Assembly: GCF_006491645.1 (NCBI RefSeq)
Contig: NZ_VDCZ01000001.1
Coordinates: 124,001-188,000 of the forward strand
Reading direction: 5' to 3'
Source of the DNA: Flavobacterium profundi
Lineage (GTDB): Bacteria; Bacteroidota; Bacteroidia; Flavobacteriales; Flavobacteriaceae
Length of the DNA: 64,000 nt
The stretch's first letter is position 1; each line of letters begins with the position of its first letter. The notes under the pieces are model-generated. The model saw nothing but the letters and a program-made list of their open reading frames with translations, searched no databases and was not told where the DNA came from. A program made the translations under genes and the position numbers. Shown piece by piece: positions 1-7,897 of this stretch.

Positions 1-433
1 CTTCTCCAAAACAATAATTGGAATCTTCATTAACAATATGATCTACATTTATCGCTTTCAAATCTCTTCTTCGTCCTCTCACATCTTTTCCTCTTTCTAA
101 GACGATTGGTTTCAGCCCTAATTCTATTAATTGTAAGGCTGCAAATAAACCTGCTGGTCCAGCACCTACAACAACTACTTCTTGTGCATGAGACACATTG
201 GGATAATCTGGTAATTCTATAGATGTCGCAACAAATGGCTCACCTAACAAAAACACATTTGCTTTAATGTTTATTTTAATCGATTTTTGTCGGGCATCAA
301 TAGAGCGTTTTACCACAATTACCTTTTGAATCTCTTTTGGAGAAACTTGAAATAATTTAGCAACATGATGTGTTAGCAAAACTTCGTTTGCTGCAACTTC
401 TGGAGAGACTTGAAATTGAAATTCGCGTGGCAT
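1..433 (-). CDS. FAD-dependent oxidoreductase, N-terminal part (runs off the window)
   Basis: The reverse strand is open from an ATG at 431-433 to the left edge, giving about 144 residues. An N-terminal segment of about 80 residues is followed by a Rossmann dinucleotide-binding motif, VVVGAGPAGLFAAL, and by LERGKDVRGRRRD. This matches the arrangement of the large uncharacterised FAD-dependent dehydrogenases (COG2509-like), in which a short leading domain precedes the FAD fold. The substrate is unknown. Its start codon overlaps the stop codon of the upstream lipoprotein gene (TAATG), so the two are probably co-transcribed. The C-terminal catalytic part is outside the window. Confidence 0.8.
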   Translation of the reverse strand, partial: MPREFQFQVSPEVAANEVLLTHHVAKLFQVSPKEIQKVIVVKRSIDARQKSIKINIKANVFLLGEPFVATSIELPDYPNVSHAQEVVVVGAGPAGLFAALQLIELGLKPIVLERGKDVRGRRRDLKAINVDHIVNEDSNYCFGE

Positions 434-1218
434 TAATTGTATTCTATTATAGCTTCAGAAATTAATACTGGTTGGGTTGAACTCACACTATATTTTTTAA
501 TTAAAACTGGATAATTATCATTATCATATGTGATTTCATATTCATGCGAAAGTGTTCCGGTAGAAGCGTTCACATCAGAATAGGAATATCTTTTTAAAAT
601 ATTATTACTACTTATAAAATCGCAAGTTTCATATTGAAGAATAAACTTTAAATAAGGATTCATCATTTTCATTGGATTATTCTTTGCATCATACTCAAAA
701 GTTGATTTATAGGAAGATGAAAAGCTATAATTCTCTGTAATAACTTGCTGAATATTATTCGTAAGAAATATGTATTGTTTTTCAGAATCTGTTATCCAAT
801 TTGAGCTTTCTAAATGTTGATTCTTTACCAAAGACAAAGTACCATTATTGTATGTCAAAATTTGCTTTTCATCATTAGAATCATTGACAATTGAGCTCAA
901 TAAGGATCCCTCGTAATTTAAATAATTGATTGACATCAATTGATTATTAGAATATTTTTTTATTTGGCTAATCTTATTTGAATTGTAGTAAAATTCAAGA
1001 ACATTCTGAGTATCAGAAATAGAAACAAGTTTACCTTCTGAATAATTAAAATTAGCAGTGAACTGATAATCAACTTGTTGATTATAATATACCTTTTCTG
1101 AATATTTTTTTATCGTTTTTGATAAAGAAACCGTTTCACCATTCTCAGTAGTATCATCATTACTACAACCAAAATTTAATCCAACAACAACTGTTAATAA
1201 AACTACTCTCCAATTCAT
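433..1218 (-). CDS. Putative lipoprotein of unknown function
   Basis: This 261-residue protein begins with a lipoprotein signal peptide whose lipobox ends NFGC at about residue 18, followed by SNDD, typical of Bacteroidota surface or periplasmic lipoproteins. The rest is rich in Tyr, Asn and Ser and has repeated short beta-hairpin-like units such as FEYDAKNNP and YEITYDNDNYPVLI. These resemble the YD/RHS-like strands seen in many flavobacterial lipoproteins. I do not recognise a specific family and assign no function. A -7 box lies just upstream, so the gene is probably first in a two-gene unit with the FAD-dependent protein. Confidence 0.7.
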   Translation of the reverse strand: MNWRVVLLTVVVGLNFGCSNDDTTENGETVSLSKTIKKYSEKVYYNQQVDYQFTANFNYSEGKLVSISDTQNVLEFYYNSNKISQIKKYSNNQLMSINYLNYEGSLLSSIVNDSNDEKQILTYNNGTLSLVKNQHLESSNWITDSEKQYIFLTNNIQQVITENYSFSSSYKSTFEYDAKNNPMKMMNPYLKFILQYETCDFISSNNILKRYSYSDVNASTGTLSHEYEITYDNDNYPVLIKKYSVSSTQPVLISEAIIEYN

Positions 1219-1234
1219 CTTTACATTTTTTTTG

Positions 1235-1242
1235 CAAAAATA
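1235..1242 (-). promoter_or_regulatory. -7 promoter element for the lipoprotein gene
   Basis: On the reverse strand this reads TATTTTTG, matching the Bacteroidota -7 consensus TAnnTTTG. It lies 16 bases before the lipoprotein start codon. I see no convincing -33 TTTG. Confidence 0.5.
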
Positions 1243-1246
1243 GTGT

Positions 1247-1283
1247 TTTAAAATAAAAATGAGAGGTAGAAACCACCTCTCAT
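1247..1283 (-). terminator. Rho-independent terminator after the T9SS-secreted protein gene
   Basis: ATGAGAGGT and ACCTCTCAT form a perfect 9-bp stem with a 7-base loop (1259-1283). On the reverse strand it is followed by TTTTATTTT. It lies about 20 bases past the stop codon of the gene at 1305. Confidence 0.85.
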
Positions 1284-1304
1284 CCCAATTAATTTACTCT
1301 ATTC

Positions 1305-2825
1305 TTAATTTTTTAAAAATTTTTGAATAACTATTCCTTCATTAGTGTTCAATTTTACAAAATAAATACCCGATTGCAATTCAGAAACATCCATTTTCAA
1401 AACAGTTTCAGTAGTGGTTATATTTTGCAATACTTGCCCGTTTATGGAAACAATTGTTGCTTCATTTATAGCAACTCCTTTATTATTTTCAATTGTAATT
1501 TCAGAAAAGGCAGGGTTAGGATATAAAGTAAACCCAATATTGTTTTCAAAATTAGGAGTACCCAAAACTGCAGCATTGTCTAGATAATCAGGAATTGAAT
1601 TGGTATTAATATCATCATCCATCGGATTAAAATTATGGTTATAATCTTCATCCTTAGTTAAAACACCATCCCCATCATCGTCATCATCAAGGTAATCTGG
1701 AATTGTATCGTTATCCGTGTCTAATAAACTACTTGTAGTGCCACGATTAGATCTTGCAAAAACATATTCGTATTCTGTTAAAACAGTATCACCATCATCA
1801 TCATTATCAGCAAAATTTGGAATACCATCATTATCGGTATCATCATTTGCCAAATTTCCGTCGCCATTTAAATCCTCACTTGATGTTGGCACACTATCTG
1901 CGTCAAAATCATTTGAACAATCAATAACTTGAAGTTTTACATCATAAATAACACCTTCAGAAAACGCATAAATTGTTTGTTGTGATTGTGTATTTGCATA
2001 ATTTAAATCACTTAACGGGTTTGTGTTGTTTTCAGCATCAGCGTAAGTTTCAAAGAATAAGACACTCGATGAGTTTGTTGCATTGATATCGTTTTGAGCT
2101 ACTGCTAAATTAAACAGACCTAAACCATCAGTATCATCATCACATATGGTATAATAATACACATTAGAATCAAAAGGCAATTTAAAACGATACCCTTCTT
2201 GTGCAGCTGTCCAAGCACCTGTATTTCTACCAGGTGGAGCCAAACCTAAAGTCCCATCTGTATTAATTAAACCAACAACAGTTCTTCCTGAATTCCATGT
2301 AGCACAGAGCGGTTTATTTACTATTTGTACATCTATCATATTATAGGTTTCATACATAATCACCTGAAAGGTACTTTGTAATGTCGTACAACTAAAATGA
2401 GGTTGATTGGTAAACAACACTACCATTTTTCTATAAGGAGCTGTACCTAATATAGAATATATAATTTGTCCTACATTTGACCTATTATCTAAATCATGAT
2501 AACAACCCAAAATAGCATTTTTTACTGGAAAAGCAGTATTTGGAATGGTTGCATTAAAATTCCAAGGAGACATCTCCATAGGATTACCATCAAAAGTTAT
2601 ATAACCATTTGTGCTCACTAAAAATTGGTCATATGTGTTTCCAAAAAAAGCAAAATCAAATCCTATAGGCACATATTGTGACAATGCATCATCATTTGTA
2701 ACTAAAGGAGCTCCATTAACCGAATACGTTTGATATGGAATTTGACTTACTTGATAATTATTTTGGGAAAAAAGAAAACTTAAGAATAACAATCCTAAGC
2801 ATAGAAAAAAGTATTTTTGCTTCAT
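1305..2825 (-). CDS. Secreted protein with thrombospondin type 3 repeats and a T9SS sorting domain
   Basis: The 506-residue protein has a Sec signal peptide (about residues 1-20, ending SFLFSQ). Next is a beta-rich region with FLVSTNGYITFDG, resembling the nidogen-like N-terminal modules of flavobacterial secreted proteins. At about residues 305-415 there are acidic repeats such as DTDNDGIPNFADNDDDGD, which are typical calcium-binding thrombospondin type 3 repeats. The last 75 residues (LYPNPAFSEITIEN to the end in QKFLKN) are a type A C-terminal sorting domain for type IX secretion. The protein should therefore be exported across the outer membrane and anchored or released. It has no catalytic domain that I can see, so an adhesin or structural role is an inference. 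Confidence 0.9.
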   Translation of the reverse strand: MKQKYFFLCLGLLFLSFLFSQNNYQVSQIPYQTYSVNGAPLVTNDDALSQYVPIGFDFAFFGNTYDQFLVSTNGYITFDGNPMEMSPWNFNATIPNTAFPVKNAILGCYHDLDNRSNVGQIIYSILGTAPYRKMVVLFTNQPHFSCTTLQSTFQVIMYETYNMIDVQIVNKPLCATWNSGRTVVGLINTDGTLGLAPPGRNTGAWTAAQEGYRFKLPFDSNVYYYTICDDDTDGLGLFNLAVAQNDINATNSSSVLFFETYADAENNTNPLSDLNYANTQSQQTIYAFSEGVIYDVKLQVIDCSNDFDADSVPTSSEDLNGDGNLANDDTDNDGIPNFADNDDDGDTVLTEYEYVFARSNRGTTSSLLDTDNDTIPDYLDDDDDGDGVLTKDEDYNHNFNPMDDDINTNSIPDYLDNAAVLGTPNFENNIGFTLYPNPAFSEITIENNKGVAINEATIVSINGQVLQNITTTETVLKMDVSELQSGIYFVKLNTNEGIVIQKFLKN

Positions 2826-2888
2826 AAACAGGGCATTTTTTAAATTTATTTTCAGCTTACAATATAAACATTTTATAGGAATTACAAC

Positions 2889-3938
2889 CTATTTTTTTGA
2901 TTCAAAAGTTCTTAAGGCAAAAGAAGCCAACCAATGTTCTCCTTCATAGTTTCCATCTACTACAGAAGGTAAAGAAAACTGCAAATGCGCGTCAGCAATC
3001 TTTTTTAGATAAAAAAACTTTTTAGGATACTGTTTGATTAAAGCATATAAATTCCAAGCTCTACTAAAATTCAAACCATCTAAATGTACTAACTGACCAT
3101 CGGTTCTATCCGAAACTTTAGCGGTTTCCCACTCGAAACTCTTTTTACATAAATTAGGTGCAAATTTATCTAACCAAGGTAAAAATTCTTTTTCAGTTAA
3201 AATGCGTTGCATTAATCCAATTTCTTCCATACAAGGAGATAAAAAATCGGTACCACTTGGTTCCCAAATAAACGGACAATTTTCATCGGAACCATACATT
3301 CGTAAAGCATTTTCTTTAATTACATTTTGGAATACTTCATTTTTAGAAAAAACAGCATAATCCCAAGCATTTGTTAGCCCAAAAGCAGTATTAGAATGCG
3401 TTCCTACACGAATGGGGTACAATAACTTTGGTAAAAAATCGATGTATCTTTCAATTAATAAATCCGTTAGTGGTTTTAAATTTTCTGATAACGGTTTCGC
3501 AAATGGCTCATTACTTTGTTCTAATTCTAATTGTAATTTTAGTAACCAATTCCAACCATAAGTTCTTTCAAAAGACTTTTCATGAGGTTTAGCAAAATAA
3601 AGCATTTCTTGTTCGATATGCTCTTTCGATAAGTTGGTTTGCAACTTTTGAATAATTTCTTCCCTGTGTGCTAAATCTTTAAAACTATTCAATAAATATA
3701 CTAAACTCCAATGACCATGTACAGAAGAATGCCAATCAAAGCAGCCATAAAAAGAAGGATGTAACGTTTTAGGTGAAGCCAATTCTGAATCATCTTTTAA
3801 CAATTGATTCAATTTATTAGGATATTCTTGTTGCAAACATTTAATAGGCAAGCTCGCTAAATGATTCGCTTGTTCCAAAGTTAATTCTTGTGCAAATAAG
3901 AAATTCATTCCAAAAATTAAAAAAAGAAAATATTTCAT
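2889..3938 (-). CDS. DUF2891 domain-containing protein
   Basis: From the ATG at 3938 this is a 349-residue protein with a short signal peptide (MKYFLFLIFGMNFLFAQ). The conserved HPSFYGCFDWHSSVHGHWSL segment near residue 65 and the later TDFLSPCMEEIGLMQR, GLNFSRAW and HWLASFA segments are hallmarks of DUF2891, an alpha/alpha-barrel-like family of unknown enzymatic activity. A start six codons upstream would be TTG and would lie inside the -7 promoter box at 3954-3961, so I chose 3938. The signal peptide places it in the periplasm. Confidence 0.85.
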   Translation of the reverse strand: MKYFLFLIFGMNFLFAQELTLEQANHLASLPIKCLQQEYPNKLNQLLKDDSELASPKTLHPSFYGCFDWHSSVHGHWSLVYLLNSFKDLAHREEIIQKLQTNLSKEHIEQEMLYFAKPHEKSFERTYGWNWLLKLQLELEQSNEPFAKPLSENLKPLTDLLIERYIDFLPKLLYPIRVGTHSNTAFGLTNAWDYAVFSKNEVFQNVIKENALRMYGSDENCPFIWEPSGTDFLSPCMEEIGLMQRILTEKEFLPWLDKFAPNLCKKSFEWETAKVSDRTDGQLVHLDGLNFSRAWNLYALIKQYPKKFFYLKKIADAHLQFSLPSVVDGNYEGEHWLASFALRTFESKK

Positions 3939-3953
3939 AAGACAAAGTTTTTC

Positions 3954-3961
3954 CAAATTTA
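3954..3961 (-). promoter_or_regulatory. -7 promoter element for the DUF2891 gene
   Basis: The reverse strand reads TAAATTTG (TAnnTTTG consensus), 15 bases upstream of the ATG at 3938. It is one half of a divergent promoter pair with 3971-3978. Confidence 0.6.
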
Positions 3962-3970
3962 ATAAAAACC

Positions 3971-3978
3971 TACCTTTG
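3971..3978 (+). promoter_or_regulatory. -7 promoter element for the small gene at 4008
   Basis: TACCTTTG matches TAnnTTTG and lies 29 bases before the ATG at 4008. No clear -33 TTTG is visible. Confidence 0.5.
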
Positions 3979-4007
3979 AATATTGATTTATTAGAAAGAG
4001 GTTCAAC

Positions 4008-4244
4008 ATGCGAAAAATAAAATTAATTTGGGATTTTAGAGGAATGGCTGCAGCAAAAACTGCTGAACACCATGAAATTCATTTAAAAGAGTACATTCAA
4101 ATTGAAAAGTTACCTATAAATATAACCGGTTGGTCCTCTATAAATGAAATGCATGCTATAGCTTATATGGTTGTTGAAGAAAAAGATATGATTCTTGTAA
4201 GAGATGCTTTGAAACCACATCGAGGAGAAGTTTACAACACTTGA
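4008..4244 (+). CDS. Small conserved-looking hypothetical protein
   Basis: This 78-residue cytoplasmic protein has no signal peptide or membrane segment. It is rich in His and acidic residues (TAEHHEIHLKEYIQIEKL) and ends in ALKPHRGEVYNT. I do not recognise a named family. It has its own -7 box and its 3' end overlaps the convergent AraC-type gene by 13 bases, which fits a real compact gene. The alternating strand-like segments could form a small alpha/beta fold, but that is a guess. Confidence 0.6.
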   Translation: MRKIKLIWDFRGMAAAKTAEHHEIHLKEYIQIEKLPINITGWSSINEMHAIAYMVVEEKDMILVRDALKPHRGEVYNT

Positions 4245-5104
4245 TTTTTCATCCTTTGAAGAAACTCTTTAGTGGTACTTCCTTCTCTTTTTTTAAACAA
4301 TTTAACAAAATAATTAGGAGAAGCAAACCCTAATTCGTCAGCGATTTGATTTACAGAAAGCTTTCGTTCAACGAGCAAGCGTTTCCCTTCTAGGAGCAAA
4401 CGTTCTGCGATAATATCAGTTACTGTTTTATCAAGAGTCGCTTTAGTAATTCTATTGAGGTGTTTCAACGTAATTGCCATTTTATCTGCATAAAAAGAAG
4501 GCCTTTTTTCAATTTTATAATGCTTTTCCAGCAGGCCTTCAAATTGTTTTAATTTCAAATTAGAATTCGAATTGGTATACTCATTTTTAGGCTCATACCA
4601 TCTCGCTATTTCAATATGAATAGTATCCAACAGATTGATTAATTTATCTTTTTTGTAGATGAAATGATGCTCTTTCTCTTCCAACATCAAATTAAAATAG
4701 ACTTGCAATTGTTTTCTTTTTTCATCTGACAATAACATTTCGGAATGATCTTGAAAAGACTCAAAAAAAGCATAGCTTTCAATACTTTTCCCTTTAAAAT
4801 ATAAATCAAAAATTTCTTTGGTATAGAAAACAATATAACCTTCAATATCATCAGATAATTTCCAAGAATGCATTTGCCCAGGCTGCATAAAAAACAAACT
4901 TCCCTTTTGAATTGTATACTTTTTAAAGTCTAAAGAATGTACGCCACTTCCATGAGTAAAGAATACTAATAAATAAAAATTATGACGGTGTAAATCTTCA
5001 ATAAAACGATGTTTTTTCAAATGGTTGGCAAATGAATTTACATAGAATTTATTTTTAAAAATGGTTTCTTCAAAATTTTCAATTTTATAAACGGGATAAC
5101 GCAT
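4232..5104 (-). CDS. AraC family transcriptional regulator
   Basis: From the ATG at 5104 the protein is about 290 residues. The N-terminal half is cupin-like (HRHNFYLLVFFTHGSGVHSLDFKKYTI, then GSLFFMQPGQMHSWKL), as in AraC-type ligand-binding domains. The C-terminal 100 residues contain two helix-turn-helix units, ending with LSVNQIADELGFASPNYFVKLFKKREGSTTKEFLQ. A longer reading frame reaches 5152, but that start coincides with the promoter -7 box at 5150-5157, so I prefer MRYPVYKI. The ligand and targets are unknown; the divergent neighbour encoding a DUF983 protein is one possible target. Confidence 0.9.
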   Translation of the reverse strand: MRYPVYKIENFEETIFKNKFYVNSFANHLKKHRFIEDLHRHNFYLLVFFTHGSGVHSLDFKKYTIQKGSLFFMQPGQMHSWKLSDDIEGYIVFYTKEIFDLYFKGKSIESYAFFESFQDHSEMLLSDEKRKQLQVYFNLMLEEKEHHFIYKKDKLINLLDTIHIEIARWYEPKNEYTNSNSNLKLKQFEGLLEKHYKIEKRPSFYADKMAITLKHLNRITKATLDKTVTDIIAERLLLEGKRLLVERKLSVNQIADELGFASPNYFVKLFKKREGSTTKEFLQRMKNQVL

Positions 5105-5149
5105 AAATGTCTTTTTTGTGCACTTTTTAGCGAAGATACAAAACAGAAA

Positions 5150-5157
5150 CAAATATA
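5150..5157 (-). promoter_or_regulatory. -7 promoter element for the AraC-type regulator
   Basis: The reverse strand reads TATATTTG, 45 bases upstream of the ATG at 5104. It is divergent to the box at 5166-5173, so the two promoters share a 24-bp stretch. Confidence 0.55.
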
Positions 5158-5165
5158 AAAGGGGT

Positions 5166-5173
5166 TAAATTTG
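5166..5173 (+). promoter_or_regulatory. -7 promoter element for the DUF983 gene
   Basis: TAAATTTG matches TAnnTTTG, 11 bases before the ATG at 5185. Confidence 0.55.
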
Positions 5174-5184
5174 CAATAAAAAAA

Positions 5185-5547
5185 ATGACCAACACAATTA
5201 TTACACTTTTCAGCAATAAATGTCCGAATTGTACTAAAGGAAAAGTTTTTAAAAACGGATTATTTAATTTAGGGTTTGGTTTCCCCAAAATGAATACCAC
5301 TTGTCCCAATTGCAATTTTAAATTTGAAAAAGAACCAGGTTTCTTCTTTGGAGCTATGTTTGTGAATTATGCATTAGGATGTGCTGAGGCTTTAGTGACG
5401 TATTTTATAGCGAAACCTTTTTTTAAAGCTACATTTGATTTACGGGTTTTTCCTATAATTGGAATTGTAATTTTAGCTTTATCCATTTTTAACATTAAAC
5501 TTTCACGGTTAATTTGGATTTATATTTTTAAAAATTACAAGAAATAA
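5185..5547 (+). CDS. DUF983 family membrane protein
   Basis: The protein has 120 residues. Two CPNC motifs (CPNCTKGKVFKNGLF near residue 13 and CPNCNFKFEKEPGFFFGAM near residue 40) form a zinc-ribbon-like N-terminus. Two hydrophobic segments follow (about residues 50-75 and 85-110). This layout is DUF983, a small inner-membrane family common in Bacteroidota and Alphaproteobacteria with no assigned biochemical role. Confidence 0.9.
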   Translation: MTNTIITLFSNKCPNCTKGKVFKNGLFNLGFGFPKMNTTCPNCNFKFEKEPGFFFGAMFVNYALGCAEALVTYFIAKPFFKATFDLRVFPIIGIVILALSIFNIKLSRLIWIYIFKNYKK

Positions 5548-5549
5548 AA

Positions 5550-5607
5550 AAACTGTTCAAAAACAAGACAAGAAATCTATTTCTTATGTAACGTTTTTGA
5601 ACAGTTT
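5550..5607. terminator. Inverted repeat acting as probable bidirectional terminator
   Basis: AAACTGTTCAAAAAC (5550-5564) and its exact reverse complement (5593-5607) form a 15-bp stem, with a smaller hairpin (AGAAAT...TTTCT) inside the loop. It sits between the convergent ends of the DUF983 gene and recQ. T-rich flanks are weak, so the termination role is inferred from position. Confidence 0.7.
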
Positions 5608-5615
5608 ATAATAGA

Positions 5616-7811
5616 TTAGTTCGCTACTTCGCTAATAAATTTGATTCGCATTAAACGCAATTCTTCAGTATCATAATCACCGTCAAATTCTTTTAAGGCA
5701 TCTTTGATATTATCCGATTCTGATTCCATAAAATAATCATGAATTTCCTCTTGTTGATCTTCATCTAAAATATCATCTATCCAATAATTAATATTTAATT
5801 TGGTTCCGGAATATACAATTTGTTCCATTTCTTTTAACAAACCATCCATATCTAATCCTTTGGCTTTAGCAATATCATCTAGAGCCAATTTTCGATCAAC
5901 ATTTTGAATAATGTATAGTTTTAATCCAGAATTAGCTCCAGTAGATTTCACTACTAAATCATCAGGTCGAATGATATCATTATCTTCAACATAACGAGCA
6001 ATTAATTCTACAAAATCTTTACCATATTTTTTTGCTTTTCCTTCTCCAACTCCATGAATATTCCCTAATTCTTCAACAGAAATTGGATATTTTAAAGCCA
6101 TATCTTCTAAAGATGGATCTTGAAAGACAACAAATGGTGGCACACCTAATTTTTTAGCCACTTTTTTTCGCAGATCTTTCAACATACTCATTAAAGCTTC
6201 ATCTGTTGTACCAGACGATTTGGCTGTTGCAACTATATTTTCGTCTTCTGTTTCACTATATTCGTGATCTTCAGACATCATAAAACTTTCTGGTTTCTTA
6301 ATGAAATCTTTTCCTTTATCTGTTAATTTAATAACTCCGTACGTTTCAATATCTTTTTTAATATATCCAGAAACTAAAACTTGACGAATTAAAGCCATCC
6401 AATAGCGGTCATCAAAAGCACTACCTTTTCCAAAAAAAGCTTGATTATCTAATTTATGAGCTTTCACAACAGCATTTATTTTACCAGTGAGCACTAGTAT
6501 AATTTCTTTTGCTTTAAATTGTTCTTTCGTTTCATTAATTACGGTTAGTAATAATTGTACTTGCTCTTTTGCTTCGATTTTCTTTTTAGGATTTCTTACA
6601 TTATCGTCCATATCAGCTCCCTCTCCATTTTCCAAATCAAATTCCTCACCAAAATAATGCAACAAATATTTTCTTCTAGACATGGATGTTTCAGCATAAG
6701 CCACAACTTCTTGTAGTAATGCGTAACCAATTTCTTGCTCAGCCAAAGGCTTACCTGCCATAAACTTTTCCAGTTTTTCAATATCCTTATACGAATAGTA
6801 GGCTAAACAATGTCCTTCTCCTCCATCACGACCTGCTCTACCGGTTTCCTGGTAATAACTTTCTAAGGATTTAGGGATATCATGATGAATTACAAAGCGA
6901 ACATCTGGTTTATCGATTCCCATTCCAAAAGCAATCGTAGCTACTACCACGTCTACATCTTCCATTAAAAACATATCTTGATGTTTGGCACGTGTTTTTG
7001 CATCTAGTCCTGCATGGTAGGGAACTGCACTTATTCCATTAACTTGCAATAATTGTGCAATTTCTTCAACTTTCTTTCTACTCAAACAATAAATTACTCC
7101 TGATTTACCTTTGTTTTGTTTGATAAAACGAATGATATCACTTTCTATGTTTTTTGTTTTTGGGCGTACTTCATAAAATAGATTGGGTCTATTAAAGGAA
7201 GCTTTAAAAGTATTTGCATTAGGCATATCCAAATTTTTCAAGATATCTTCTTGAACTTTTGGGGTTGCAGTTGCTGTTAAACCAATGATTGGAATATCAC
7301 CTAATTGCTTGATAATAAATTTTAAATTTCTGTATTCTGGTCTAAAATCATGTCCCCATTCTGAAATACAATGTGCTTCATCGATAGCTACAAAAGAGAG
7401 TTTAACACCTCTTAAAAATTGTATGTACTCTTCTTTGGTTAAGGATTCTGGTGCCACATACAACAGTTTGGTTATTCCTGATGTAATGTCACTTTTTACT
7501 TTATTAATTTCTGTTTTGGTTAATGAAGAATTTAATACATGGGCAATACCCGATTCGGAACTGATACCTCTAATGGCATCTACTTGGTTCTTCATTAAAG
7601 CGATAAGAGGAGATACAACAATAGCAGTACCTTCTAAAACTAGCGCAGGAAGTTGATAGCATAGTGATTTTCCTCCACCCGTAGGCATAATTACAAAAGT
7701 ATTATTTCCATAAATAATACTATTAACAACTTGTTCTTGAAGTCCTTTGAATTGGTTAAACCCGAAATATTTTTTTAATTCTTTGTGTAAATCAATTTCG
7801 TTTGGTTTCAT
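5616..7811 (-). CDS. recQ: ATP-dependent DNA helicase RecQ
   Basis: This 731-residue superfamily 2 helicase unwinds DNA 3' to 5' in recombination and fork repair. Visible motifs are Walker A MPTGGGKSLCYQLPAL (about residue 42), the DEAH box AIDEAHCISEWGHDFRPEYR, motif III LTATAT and motif VI QETGRAGRDG. An RQC region follows and then a HRDC domain (about residues 545-620, including LKDLRKKVAKKLGVPPFVVFQD). The zinc-binding part of the RQC region (RRKYLLHYFGEEFDLENGE) has none of the four cysteines found in E. coli RecQ. The acidic C-terminal tail includes a further helical domain. A -7 box lies at 7842-7849. Confidence 0.97.
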   Translation of the reverse strand: MKPNEIDLHKELKKYFGFNQFKGLQEQVVNSIIYGNNTFVIMPTGGGKSLCYQLPALVLEGTAIVVSPLIALMKNQVDAIRGISSESGIAHVLNSSLTKTEINKVKSDITSGITKLLYVAPESLTKEEYIQFLRGVKLSFVAIDEAHCISEWGHDFRPEYRNLKFIIKQLGDIPIIGLTATATPKVQEDILKNLDMPNANTFKASFNRPNLFYEVRPKTKNIESDIIRFIKQNKGKSGVIYCLSRKKVEEIAQLLQVNGISAVPYHAGLDAKTRAKHQDMFLMEDVDVVVATIAFGMGIDKPDVRFVIHHDIPKSLESYYQETGRAGRDGGEGHCLAYYSYKDIEKLEKFMAGKPLAEQEIGYALLQEVVAYAETSMSRRKYLLHYFGEEFDLENGEGADMDDNVRNPKKKIEAKEQVQLLLTVINETKEQFKAKEIILVLTGKINAVVKAHKLDNQAFFGKGSAFDDRYWMALIRQVLVSGYIKKDIETYGVIKLTDKGKDFIKKPESFMMSEDHEYSETEDENIVATAKSSGTTDEALMSMLKDLRKKVAKKLGVPPFVVFQDPSLEDMALKYPISVEELGNIHGVGEGKAKKYGKDFVELIARYVEDNDIIRPDDLVVKSTGANSGLKLYIIQNVDRKLALDDIAKAKGLDMDGLLKEMEQIVYSGTKLNINYWIDDILDEDQQEEIHDYFMESESDNIKDALKEFDGDYDTEELRLMRIKFISEVAN

Positions 7812-7833
7812 TCTCTATTAATATGATTTTACC

Positions 7834-7841
7834 TAAATTTG
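7834..7841 (+). promoter_or_regulatory. -7 promoter element for the kdsD-tatC operon
   Basis: TAAATTTG, followed without a gap by the reverse-strand box for recQ. Its position rules out the upstream in-frame ATGs as starts for kdsD. Confidence 0.6.
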
Positions 7842-7849
7842 CAAACATA
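7842..7849 (-). promoter_or_regulatory. -7 promoter element for recQ
   Basis: The reverse strand reads TATGTTTG, 30 bases before the recQ ATG at 7811. It abuts the divergent box at 7834-7841. Confidence 0.55.
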
Positions 7850-7897
7850 AAGATACAATTTTCTTTAAAAAAACAAAACATTAATCTATTTAATACT

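Noticed and set aside
1590..1900. Repetitive ATCATCATC-rich DNA that could be taken for a repeat array
   Set aside because: It encodes the Asp-rich thrombospondin type 3 repeats of the secreted protein. The units are irregular and in frame, so it is not a CRISPR or satellite array.
5127..5315. Leftward 62-codon frame over the DUF983 gene
   Set aside because: It overlaps the promoter pair and the CPNC motifs of the DUF983 gene on the other strand.
7285..7656. Rightward 123-codon frame inside recQ
   Set aside because: It is antisense to conserved RecQ helicase motifs, with no promoter and no recognisable product.
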